Of a stretch of 16,891 nucleotides of DNA, positions 1 through 7,254 are shown piece by piece; position 1 is the stretch's first letter; the number at the start of each line of letters is the position of its first letter. Origin of the DNA: Bdellovibrionales bacterium (GTDB lineage: Bacteria; Myxococcota; XYA12-FULL-58-9; SYDY01). Made by a program: the position numbers and the translations under genes. The notes beneath the pieces were generated by a model. It was not told the DNA's origin and ran no database searches. It saw only the letters and a list, made by a program, of their open reading frames with translations. The stretch is from positions 1 to 16,891 of the forward strand of contig SYDY01000106.1 of the NCBI GenBank assembly GCA_005801425.1, given 5' to 3'.

Positions 1-2
1 GG

Positions 3-50
3 TCGTCGCCCCCGCTTTCGCGGGGGCGGGCTCCGCGACGGGTGGGGGTG
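3..50. repeat. GC-rich palindromic element with GGTGGGGGTG tail
   Basis: A perfect 9-bp inverted repeat (7-15 and 20-28, CGCCCCCGC/GCGGGGGCG) encloses a 4-nt loop. CGTCGC at 4-9 also pairs with GCGACG at 34-39 as an outer stem. Read on the minus strand the core is CCCCGCGAAAGCGGGG, the same core as the repeat at 12754-12780. The tail GCGACGGGTGGGGGTG (35-50) resembles the tail of the element at 11071-11087. It could act as a terminator for a gene left of the window, but no U-run follows the stem directly, so a dispersed palindromic repeat is the better reading. Confidence 0.6.
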
Positions 51-91
51 TTTTAGCACACGCCCCACTGTGTCCGCCCTTTCATTACATC

Positions 92-107
92 ATTTTCTTC
101 GGAAAAT
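92..107 (+). other. Small hairpin with cTTCGg tetraloop upstream of 144
   Basis: ATTTTC (92-97) and GAAAAT (102-107) pair perfectly around TTCG, giving a C(UUCG)G tetraloop in RNA, which is known to be unusually stable. It lies 36 nt before the ATG at 144. It may be a 5'-UTR stabiliser of the following gene or chance; no run of U follows to make it a terminator. No convincing promoter was found in 51-143. Confidence 0.35.
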
Positions 108-143
108 CGATAAGATGGCACAATCTTGTGGCATCATTTAACA

Positions 144-2723
144 ATGAAACTTCGTTTATGGTTGCGCTGTGCAGGCTTGCTATGTGCCGTCGCTTCGTTG
201 AGCTGCGTTAAAAGCAGCACCGATCCGGGCGGTGGAGGCAGTCGCTCATGCAATTGTAGCCTTTCCCAAGGTTGTGACGCAGAGGGTGTTTGTTGGCCTG
301 CATGCAACAGCGATGCAGATTGCTCCGATTATGAATGCGACACCGGTTTGAAAATTTGCAACAAAACTTGCACACGTTTTGGTGCAGGGTGTGGCTGTGT
401 CGATTCCGATGGCGATTTAAAAGGGGACGCGTGCGATACATGCGATAAGAATGCAGATCCCACCGAATTGGATACCGACAATGATGGAAAATGCGATTCA
501 TGCACGCTGTCGTCGTGTGTTCCAGATCCATGTCCAACGATTAAAGATCAAGAAGGTGATGCCGATAGTGACACTGTGATCGATTGCAAAGATGCGTGCA
601 ACGGCGATGACCGTGTGTGCGATGCTGATTCAGATGGTTATTGTACATCAGCTTGTACTCCGCGGATCTCAGGGCACGTTGAATCATGCCCAGGGTTTGA
701 TGATGCTGAGAATGCAGATGATGACGCCCTCCCTGATGGGTGTGATTCTTGTCCTTCGCCTGCAACCGATACGGATAACGATGGTTATTGTACTGACTCA
801 GGGAGCACATGTTGCGATCTCAATAATAGTTCATGCACCGTCAATGTGGCCTGTGTGAAAGACCGCTGTGAAGGCGTCGACGATCGCACTTGGGTGGATT
901 CACGACAATGTTGCCCTAATGACGATCTTGCTGATGTGCCCGATCCACTTACATGGGGAGGGATTACTGCCGATTGGTGGCCTACCGGCGCAACCAATTC
1001 TCAGTGTTTGGGTAGAGCGGCGGAGCTCCCTGCAGATGATCCCGATTGCGATGGTGTGGATGGCAAAGCAAGCAAAGCGTGGTTTGTGCGATGCAATTCA
1101 GCAGCACCATCGGGTAGCCTAGGTAAATTAACCAATCCATATCCCACATTAAATGCAGCATTGCTTGCTTACAAAGTAGCAACTGAAAAGCCCAGCGCAA
1201 TTTTTGTGGCCACTGAATGGGACGATTCTGGTACGGTCAAATTATGCGAATACAATGAATTTCTTGATCTAGATAGCAGCACGCGTGTTCATATCTATGG
1301 TGCTTTTATCCATGATTTCAGTAAGCGTCTGGGTGCAAAACGCACGAAAATTGTTGCCCCCAATTACGATGCTCCAACCGTGCGCGTTGATCTGAATGGT
1401 ACGACGGAATTGCAATCCATTTTGTTGAGCGGGTTTAAGATCGAAAGTCGATCGACAAATGATGCCAATCCAACGGCAATCACAATTCGTGTGCAGGGAA
1501 CAGGTCTTGGTAAACTCATATTACAAGACAGCATAGCGCGGGCGACGATAGGAAACAGCCTGGGAGATACGGTGCCCCAAGCGTTAGCTGGGGCACCTGG
1601 ATGCCATGGCACTGTATATTCGTCATTTTATAGATGCAATTTTGAAAATGAACCTGGTGATGATGCGAAGCCAGTGGTGCGTGCAGATAATCCTTCAGGT
1701 TGCGCATCTGCCAGTGGAAATTACGGTGGGCGAGGTTGTACAAAGTCGGGATTTACTTCTGGTCAGGGCTTTTACTTTAATGCGGGCACTGGTGCGCCTT
1801 CTGAAGCGGGCGGTGGTGTAGGGGGTGGAACCCAGGCCTCGAACGGATCCCCTCCAAAACCCATATGTGCTAATGGCACATTTCCCCATTCGCATCTCAA
1901 TAATACGGGAGATGGATGCAATGGCATTAATGGCTCCAACGGTACAAAAGGGAATTTGAGCTTATTCTCGGGCAGCGACGATCAATTTTCTTCATTTGCA
2001 TGGCGTCCTGCGACTGGGAATATTGGGGCCTCAGGGACAAACGGTACAGCCGGTGGGGGTGGTGCAGGCGGTGTATTACCTCCAGAATTTACGGCACTTG
2101 CTGGTGATCCGTATTATTCGGAAGGTGCCTATTACAGTGGTACCTCAGGGGCTGCAGGAGGACTCGGTGGAGCGGGGGGTACTGGCGGAAGCGGTGGCGG
2201 GGGCAGCTTCCCTGTTGTTGTCGTTGATGGCGTGAGTAACTCGCTGCAATTGGATTGCAGCGCTTTGGTTTCGGATGGTGGCGGGACAGGACAAAAGGGT
2301 GGATGGGGTGGCAATGGTGGTGGAGGCGGCCAGGCGCAAGAAAGTTCGTTTAATTACAACGGGTTCAGTGACAAGGGAAATTACAATCGTGCTGGCGCAG
2401 GAGGCAACGGCGGCCATGGTGGCGGCGGTGGCGGTGGTGCGGGTGGCAATGGTGGACACAGCGTCTGCGTGTTGTTTACGGCCATGGGATATGATGATGA
2501 CTTTCAATGGGGCAACAGCAAATGTGTGCGGAACACAACTTCTGTTCCTGGTGGAGGTGGTTTAGGTGGATTGGGTGGGTGGCACGCAGCTCCCGGCGGC
2601 GGCCGTGCTGCTACGGGCGATACAGGAAAATCAGGTGTGGGTGCCGATGCCTGCAGTGTTGATACGACCAGCTCGAAATTCCATCATTTGACGTGTACTG
2701 GAAATACTGCGGGTGACTACTAA
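144..2723 (+). CDS. Large secreted/lipoprotein-type protein: Cys-rich DxDxDG repeats, beta-helix-like middle, Gly-rich tail
   Basis: The product is 859 residues from the ATG at 144. An in-frame TTG at 126 adds six residues before the signal peptide and is unlikely to be the start. Residues 1-21 form a signal peptide (Arg/Lys, then a hydrophobic stretch) ending SLSC; this is a poor lipobox because Ser sits at -3, so lipidation is uncertain. Residues ~30-310 are Cys-rich with many Asp-rich DxDxDG-like loops (SDGDLKGD, DNDGKCDSC, DSDGYC), like the calcium-binding thrombospondin type 3 repeats common in deltaproteobacterial surface proteins. Residues ~325-470 (NPYPTLNAALLAY, then repeating short beta segments) resemble a right-handed beta-helix of the DUF1565/pectate-lyase type. 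Residues ~530-830 are very Gly-rich with GG/GGxGG runs and interspersed Cys. No catalytic motif is seen. A cell-surface structural or adhesive role is inferred. It has no clear operon partner. Confidence 0.85.
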   Translation: MKLRLWLRCAGLLCAVASLSCVKSSTDPGGGGSRSCNCSLSQGCDAEGVCWPACNSDADCSDYECDTGLKICNKTCTRFGAGCGCVDSDGDLKGDACDTCDKNADPTELDTDNDGKCDSCTLSSCVPDPCPTIKDQEGDADSDTVIDCKDACNGDDRVCDADSDGYCTSACTPRISGHVESCPGFDDAENADDDALPDGCDSCPSPATDTDNDGYCTDSGSTCCDLNNSSCTVNVACVKDRCEGVDDRTWVDSRQCCPNDDLADVPDPLTWGGITADWWPTGATNSQCLGRAAELPADDPDCDGVDGKASKAWFVRCNSAAPSGSLGKLTNPYPTLNAALLAYKVATEKPSAIFVATEWDDSGTVKLCEYNEFLDLDSSTRVHIYGAFIHDFSKRLGAKRTKIVAPNYDAPTVRVDLNGTTELQSILLSGFKIESRSTNDANPTAITIRVQGTGLGKLILQDSIARATIGNSLGDTVPQALAGAPGCHGTVYSSFYRCNFENEPGDDAKPVVRADNPSGCASASGNYGGRGCTKSGFTSGQGFYFNAGTGAPSEAGGGVGGGTQASNGSPPKPICANGTFPHSHLNNTGDGCNGINGSNGTKGNLSLFSGSDDQFSSFAWRPATGNIGASGTNGTAGGGGAGGVLPPEFTALAGDPYYSEGAYYSGTSGAAGGLGGAGGTGGSGGGGSFPVVVVDGVSNSLQLDCSALVSDGGGTGQKGGWGGNGGGGGQAQESSFNYNGFSDKGNYNRAGAGGNGGHGGGGGGGAGGNGGHSVCVLFTAMGYDDDFQWGNSKCVRNTTSVPGGGGLGGLGGWHAAPGGGRAATGDTGKSGVGADACSVDTTSSKFHHLTCTGNTAGDY

Positions 2724-2740
2724 ATAGCATTAGAGCACCA

Positions 2741-2937
2741 TCACTCCCCCTCACACCTCACCATCACTGTCGACTTGGTCCCAGGCGCAATCCGCGCTGT
2801 TTGTTTTTTACGTGTGCCTTCCGGGCATTCAAACAAAAGTTCGTAATCGCCTTCGTAAAGTTTGAAGATCACCGGTGTTTCGCGTGGCGTATGGGTTCCA
2901 ACTTGTACCCATGCCCAAGGGGGTTGCATTCACTTCA
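2741..2937 (-). pseudogene. Truncated copy of the 3' end of the PEGA kinase gene
   Basis: The minus strand encodes a peptide almost identical to the last 59 residues of the kinase at 4051-6504 (the fourth PEGA-like repeat, PWAWVQVG to RCEGE), including the TGA stop. Positions 2741-2920 align with 4051-4230 without gaps and with 10 mismatches (about 94% identity). Eight mismatches fall on codon third positions and are silent; the other two give Val>Ile and Thr>Ala. A 1-nt insertion near 2921-2923 breaks the frame relative to the kinase, and similarity ends near 2937. An ATG at 2929 would open a 62-codon frame, but there is no ribosome site or promoter, and a lone C-terminal repeat without its membrane segment is unlikely to be functional. 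It is best read as a gene remnant. Confidence 0.85.
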
Positions 2938-3079
2938 TACTGGTGTCACGTGTTGATACATACTGGATACTGGTGTCACGTGTTGAATGTTGACGTTTCT
3001 GTCTTGCCGCGTCATTGGTGTCCTGCTGGTGTCACATGTCGAATGGTGAGGTTTGCGTCTTAGTGCGTTAATCGCTCAC
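2937..3079 (+). repeat. Cluster of three copies of a ~50 bp dispersed repeat
   Basis: Unit A (2942-2956) is short and starts GGTGTCACGTGTTGA; the 20-mer 2937-2956 recurs exactly at 2967-2986. Unit B (2972-3014) and unit C (3028-3079) are longer and align over about 43 bp with the pattern GGTGTCACRTGTYGAATG, then TGA, GTTT, GTCTT and GCGT. A fragment GGTGTCCTGCT (3017-3027) lies between B and C. A fourth copy, D, is at 3988-4039 just downstream of the kinase stop. The cluster starts exactly where the kinase-tail fragment ends, which suggests the repeats mark or mediated the rearrangement. No transposase is present. The family is not one I can name. Confidence 0.65.
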
Positions 3080-3304
3080 GACATCGCAAAATGGGCTGAA
3101 AGATAGTTTGACGACAGGCCCTAGACCTCTCTAAACATTCACCGATTGCTTTTGGCGGGGTTATTTTGTCCTTATCTTTGTCGCTCAGGCTCGGTATCTC
3201 TCAACTTTACCTCGCTTTCGCTTCTCGATAAGACCGAAAGCACCTGTGCTGAAATTCAATCACCGAAAATTGAAAGTGGTTGAGTCGACTTTTCAGAGGA
3301 ATTC
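3080..3304. other. Intergenic stretch before the SGNH hydrolase
   Basis: Together with the repeats at 2937-3079 and the pseudogene, this fills the 581-bp gap between the two plus-strand genes. I see no gene, tRNA or strong terminator in it. A ribosome site AGAGGA (3295-3300) sits 4 nt before the ATG at 3305. No promoter with both hexamers at good spacing could be assigned. Confidence 0.5.
3295..3300 (+). promoter_or_regulatory. Shine-Dalgarno site of the SGNH hydrolase
   Basis: AGAGGA lies 4 nt upstream of the ATG at 3305. It is one of the few clear ribosome sites in the window and fixes this start. Confidence 0.7.
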
Positions 3305-3976
3305 ATGAAATCTTCTAGGCTTGCTATGCTGCTTGTCTTTTTTGTTGCTTGCTCTTCGCATGAAGAGAAGAAGGCTTGGGAAGCATGGATGCCCGGCGTT
3401 ACAAAAGTACTCATCATAGGTGATTCGATTTCCTTGGGTTATACGCCGCATGTTCGAGAGCGCCTCAATGCGTTCCAAGTCCAGCATGGTGGTGGGGATG
3501 GTTCCAATAACAGTTCATCCCGTGAAACACGCAGCCAGGTTGATTCGTGGCTTGTGGGCCTTGGGCAGGGTGATTCGATTACGTGGAACAACGGACTTCA
3601 TGAGGCGATGAGGGATGCACTGCCAGCGGTTGAAACGCATATTTCACTCACAGAATACCGTGAAAATCTCCATGCCATTGCACAAAAGCTTGTGGCAACC
3701 CAAGCGAGGATTTTCTTTTTTACGACGACGTACGTCCCAGCACATATTTCTTGGCAGCCCGCGATACAAAAACGTGATGATCTCAATCGTGTGGCGCGTG
3801 AAGTGATGACCGATTATCCAGAAATCACGGTGGTGGACTTGGGCGCTTTTTCTGAGACGATCAAGCCTCTCATGATCAATGCCGATTTAGGAGACGATCT
3901 TCACTACACCTCTGCGGGCTATGATGCGATCGCAGATTTTATCGTGAATTCTTTATGGCCTCCGAAGCCTTCGTAA
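3305..3976 (+). CDS. SGNH/GDSL-family hydrolase, probable lipoprotein
   Basis: The product is 223 residues. The N-terminus is a short signal peptide (MKSSRLAMLL...) ending FVAC at residue 16, a plausible though not ideal lipobox, so an envelope-anchored esterase or lipase is likely. SGNH blocks are visible: block I IIGDSISLGY with nucleophile Ser41; a block II-like Gly/Asn-rich stretch (GGGDGSNNSSSRET, residues 62-75); block III WNNGLHE with Asn95/Asn96; and block V DDLHYTSAGY with Asp197 and His200. All catalytic positions are therefore present. The length suits a single SGNH domain. Substrate cannot be read from the sequence; family members act on acyl esters of lipids or sugars. The gene stands alone between copies C and D of the dispersed repeat and converges with the kinase gene, so it may be an accessory insertion. 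Confidence 0.85.
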   Translation: MKSSRLAMLLVFFVACSSHEEKKAWEAWMPGVTKVLIIGDSISLGYTPHVRERLNAFQVQHGGGDGSNNSSSRETRSQVDSWLVGLGQGDSITWNNGLHEAMRDALPAVETHISLTEYRENLHAIAQKLVATQARIFFFTTTYVPAHISWQPAIQKRDDLNRVAREVMTDYPEITVVDLGAFSETIKPLMINADLGDDLHYTSAGYDAIADFIVNSLWPPKPS

Positions 3977-3987
3977 GAAAAGGGCAT

Positions 3988-4039
3988 GGTGTCATATCTC
4001 GAAAGTAGAAGTTTGCGTCTTTGTGCATTAATTGCTCAC
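3988..4039 (+). repeat. Copy D of the ~50 bp dispersed repeat
   Basis: This 52-bp stretch aligns without gaps to copy C (3028-3079) with 9 mismatches (about 83%). Shared blocks include TTTGCGTCTT and a GCTCAC end. It lies between the stop of the SGNH gene and the stop of the kinase gene (4051). No hairpin with a U-run is evident here, so I cannot assign a terminator to these convergent genes. Confidence 0.6.
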
Positions 4040-4050
4040 TCAAAACCCCA

Positions 4051-6504
4051 TCACTCCCCCTCACACCTCACCATCACCGTCGATTTGGTCCCAGGCGTAA
4101 TCCGCGCTGTTTGTTTTTTACGTGTGCCTTCCGGGCATTCAAACAAAAGTTCGTAATCGCCCTCGTAAAGTTTGAAGACCACCGGTGTTTCCCGCGGCGT
4201 ATGGGTTCCCACTTGAACCCATGCCCACGGCGTTGCATTGACTTCAAGGATCCCACGCGTGCTGCTTACGGTGACCGTTTCCGATTGTCCTGCGGTCAGC
4301 TTCAACGAGCGCTCCAAGCGTGACCCTTCTTGGTGGCTTTTAAGCGCCATGGTGTAGTTTCCGGGGGGAATAGGCACTTCATGCATTGGTGCATCGGCCA
4401 TGTGTTTGTCATTAAGCCACACTTCCATTTTGATGGGCGAAACAACGGTCAATGATGCAGAGGTTTTGGGCAATTCCACAGCAGCGATAGGCGCTTTTTC
4501 TGGAATGATTTGTGGCGTGGGCGCAGGAGCAGGAGGCGTAAAGCGCAGTGTGTGGGGCAAGGCGCTGCTGCTTGGAAGAGGTCGATCCTGTTTTTTCCTA
4601 CCATCTGGAAGCAATTCGGCTTCAACAAAACGTCTCGATCCATGCTGCACCCAAAGGGTTTCGCGAAATGAAACGTAACCTTCGTGTCGAAGCTCTATCT
4701 GATGGGTTTGTCCCCCTTTGATGCGGAAATTGCTTACGGGTGTTCGTGTGCCAGTGTCGTTTCCATCAATCCAAATGGTTGCATTATCGGGTGTACTGAT
4801 GATGACCAAAGAAGCATCGGTATCGGCTCCTGCTTTCGCAGCAGGCATCATTTGTACGAACAATGGGAGTGGTGGACGGTGTTCTACACGTCTTGGGACC
4901 ATGACATCGATAGGTTGGTAACCATCTTTGCTGAAATGCACCACAATTTTCCCGCCGACCGGAAATCCTTCACCGACCTCAAATGGCGTTCGATAGTCGC
5001 GATACAATCGATTAAGATGCCTGGCGCCATTGCCTGAGAATGTAACCTGTGAACCTCGTGGTTCAGAGTCGATCAAGGCGGCCCCGGTGCGTGGTTCGCG
5101 CAAAAAGAGAGGGTTGAATCCCTGATTGCGTAAAACCAAAAATCCTCCAAGCAGAAGACCCATGACGAGAAGAGGCGCCAATATCTGGCGTAATCGTGAG
5201 GGCACTTTTTGCAATGATTTTGCACCGAGTGCTGTCATCGAAGACAGAGCACTTTCAGACAAGATCTTGGTTTTTGTGGGTTCTACGGGCAATTGCTGAT
5301 GCTTAGGCTTCTCAATGGCAAGTGTGGCTTCGTCATCATCATCGTGCGGCGGTGCATGTTGTGCGAGTTGTGTCCATTCTGCAATGGCCGCTGCGACGGA
5401 AGCTTCACCTTGCATGCTTTCGGGAAGCATGGTGGGACTGCCGCGTTTGGGCGTGCGCTGGAGATCTTCGGCAGATTCATCATTGCTAAATGCTTGATGC
5501 GACATTCCACTTGGGGGTTTGTCTTTGGGTTTGCGCGTGTGTGTCTCATCCCATGGGGATCCACCAAACAAAGCTTCGTCGGCAAGTTTGTCCGCAAACA
5601 GATCATGCATGTATTCGGCAAGCGTTGCTGCGCTTGTGCTTCTGCCGCGCCTGTGAAGATAATTTTCGAGATCGGCTTCCATCTCACCCGCAGTTTGGTA
5701 GCGTTGATCGGGATCTCGCTTCAGCGCACGCATCAAAATCGCTTCCAAATCGGTGTCGTATTGCGGAAGCACTTGGCTGGGTGGCGTTACTTCACATGCG
5801 ACGACGGCATTAAGTGTGTCGACCTCGCTTGCCTTTTTAAATAAGCGCGTTCCTGTGGTGACTTCGTAAAGTGTGATCCCAAGTGCGAAAACGTCACTGC
5901 GTCCGTCTACTTTATCTCCCGTGGCTTGCTCGGGAGACATATACGAATATTTTCCTTTGAGTACGCCCGATTTTGTTTGCGCAACCTTGTTATAGGCTTT
6001 GGCAACACCGAAATCGACGAGTTTGATATAGCCTTCGTAACTTATGATTACATTTTGTGGGCTGATGTCGCGGTGTACGATGCCTAAAGGTTCACCGTTG
6101 GAACCGGTTTGGCGGTGGGCAAAATCAAGTCCAGAGGCCACAGTCATGCCGACGTGCGCGGCGATGGTGGGAGGGATCACATGTCCACGATGAACTTCTT
6201 GATTGTACACGCGGCGTAGATCTTCGCCGCGAATGTATTCCATGATGATGTAAATGGATTCGCTGTCTTGTTCAACATCGTAGACTTGCACGATATTTGG
6301 ATGATTGAGCTGTGCCGCGATTTGGGCTTCATCCCAAAACATATCTACGAAGTCTTTGCGTTCACCCAGATGACTAAGAATGCGCTTGATGCATACCAGC
6401 CGTGAAAATCCGCCAACGCCTGTTTGTCTGGCCAAAAAAATCTCGGCCATACCACCTGCACCCAGCTTCTTGATGATCTCGTATTTACCAATGGATTTTG
6501 TCAT
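4051..6504 (-). CDS. Transmembrane Ser/Thr protein kinase with periplasmic PEGA-like repeats
   Basis: The product is 817 residues. A complete Hanks-type kinase domain spans ~8-283: Gly-rich loop GAGGMAE (15-21), ATP lysine Lys40, helix C Glu59, catalytic loop HRDISPQN (144-151, Asp146 and Asn151), DFG (164-166), SPEQ (190-193) and Asp204. HRDISPQN in place of HRDLKPEN is typical of myxobacterial-style kinases. A low-complexity acidic/Pro linker (~315-435) leads to one membrane segment (441-458). The C-terminal half, outside the membrane, holds about four PEGA-like repeats (starting near 475, 562, 676 and 746). This layout fits a receptor kinase sensing an envelope signal. The gene starts 21 nt after the cinA-like stop and is the last of the minus-strand string. 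Its ribosome site is weak. Its final repeat is duplicated at 2741-2937. Confidence 0.93.
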   Translation of the reverse strand: MTKSIGKYEIIKKLGAGGMAEIFLARQTGVGGFSRLVCIKRILSHLGERKDFVDMFWDEAQIAAQLNHPNIVQVYDVEQDSESIYIIMEYIRGEDLRRVYNQEVHRGHVIPPTIAAHVGMTVASGLDFAHRQTGSNGEPLGIVHRDISPQNVIISYEGYIKLVDFGVAKAYNKVAQTKSGVLKGKYSYMSPEQATGDKVDGRSDVFALGITLYEVTTGTRLFKKASEVDTLNAVVACEVTPPSQVLPQYDTDLEAILMRALKRDPDQRYQTAGEMEADLENYLHRRGRSTSAATLAEYMHDLFADKLADEALFGGSPWDETHTRKPKDKPPSGMSHQAFSNDESAEDLQRTPKRGSPTMLPESMQGEASVAAAIAEWTQLAQHAPPHDDDDEATLAIEKPKHQQLPVEPTKTKILSESALSSMTALGAKSLQKVPSRLRQILAPLLVMGLLLGGFLVLRNQGFNPLFLREPRTGAALIDSEPRGSQVTFSGNGARHLNRLYRDYRTPFEVGEGFPVGGKIVVHFSKDGYQPIDVMVPRRVEHRPPLPLFVQMMPAAKAGADTDASLVIISTPDNATIWIDGNDTGTRTPVSNFRIKGGQTHQIELRHEGYVSFRETLWVQHGSRRFVEAELLPDGRKKQDRPLPSSSALPHTLRFTPPAPAPTPQIIPEKAPIAAVELPKTSASLTVVSPIKMEVWLNDKHMADAPMHEVPIPPGNYTMALKSHQEGSRLERSLKLTAGQSETVTVSSTRGILEVNATPWAWVQVGTHTPRETPVVFKLYEGDYELLFECPEGTRKKQTARITPGTKSTVMVRCEGE

Positions 6505-6525
6505 GTGCTTTGACCATTCTACTGC

Positions 6526-7254
6526 TCAAGTAAACCAGGGTACATTTAATATGCCGATAAGGCTCTGATACGCTTGATTAAGCACTATGGGATCGCGACT
6601 GTCGAGGGTCACAAGTACTTGATATTCAGTTGACTCATAGGTCGGATAAGATCCAATGGCGACGTCTGGATATAATTGTTGAACATGGGCAAGCGGCGTT
6701 GCGATGGCCGTTTCATCGGCACGAATATACAGGCGCTTTGTGTGCATGGTTGTGCCTTGTCGAAGGCTGGGCGCAAGCGTTTCGTAGCAGGCACGTAAAA
6801 AAGATGGCACCCCAGGGAGCATGAATACGTTATCAGTTCGTAATACCGGGAAACCTTTGCGATGAAACGTTATTTGGGTATTTTCGGGAACATCCGCCAA
6901 CCCGAGTTGTGTATCCGAAGCGTTGGGTCCCCAAAAAAGTCGTAAGGCTTTTTCCAGTTCCGCATTGCGTTCCATCGTTTTCTTAAGGCCCATGGCAACA
7001 CCGCGGATGGTGAGATCGTCATGGGTGGGCCCAATACCACCTGAAGTAAAAACATAAGTAAGGTGCGAAGCCATGTCGTGGACACAATCGGCAATGGTGT
7101 TCAAATCATCGCGGATGGTTCGCATGTCCATGACATCGATGCCGTGTTGGTTAAGTTGTTGGATGAGATACGGTCCGTTGAGATCCGTGATCTTGGCTGT
7201 GAGTACTTCATTCCCAATAATGATGATCCCGGCGGTCACAATGTCATTACTCAC
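6526..7254 (-). CDS. CinA N-terminal-type molybdopterin-binding domain protein
   Basis: The product is 242 residues from a GTG at 7254. The longer open frame upstream (to 7422) runs through tmk and is not used. GGAG (7262-7265) lies 7 nt before this GTG. Family motifs of COG1058/MoCF_biosynth are present: IIIIGNEVL (10-18), TSGGIGPTHDDLT (70-82) and LPGVPSFL. Full CinA proteins are about 410 residues with a C-terminal nicotinamide-nucleotide amidase (PncC) domain; that domain is absent here, so this is a stand-alone COG1058 protein. Related stand-alone or N-terminal domains have ADP-ribose/CoA pyrophosphatase-type activity in some bacteria; which activity applies here cannot be told. The start overlaps the tmk stop by 8 nt, pointing to translational coupling. 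Confidence 0.85.
   Translation of the reverse strand: MSNDIVTAGIIIIGNEVLTAKITDLNGPYLIQQLNQHGIDVMDMRTIRDDLNTIADCVHDMASHLTYVFTSGGIGPTHDDLTIRGVAMGLKKTMERNAELEKALRLFWGPNASDTQLGLADVPENTQITFHRKGFPVLRTDNVFMLPGVPSFLRACYETLAPSLRQGTTMHTKRLYIRADETAIATPLAHVQQLYPDVAIGSYPTYESTEYQVLVTLDSRDPIVLNQAYQSLIGILNVPWFT

Noticed and set aside
2010-2620. Gly-rich coding stretch as a non-coding tandem repeat
   Set aside because: It is continuous in frame with the surface protein; the nucleotide repeats follow from Gly codons.
2741-2929. 62-codon minus-strand open frame as an independent small gene
   Set aside because: It is a near-identical copy of the kinase C-terminus with its stop, lacks a ribosome site and would encode a lone periplasmic repeat without an export signal; reported as a pseudogene fragment.
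2875-3063. 62-codon plus-strand open frame in the repeat cluster
   Set aside because: Its sequence is simply the translation of the pseudogene antisense and the GGTGTCAC repeats (repeated WCHVL motifs); no ribosome site.
2937-3079. CRISPR array
   Set aside because: The repeated units are unevenly spaced, vary in sequence and have no spacer-sized constant intervals; no cas gene is present.
3080-3304. Insertion-sequence remnant or tRNA in the gap before the SGNH gene
   Set aside because: No transposase-like peptide in any frame and no cloverleaf could be drawn.
5293-5844. 183-codon plus-strand open frame antisense to the kinase
   Set aside because: The kinase domain and linker on the minus strand are unambiguous; the antisense frame has no family features.
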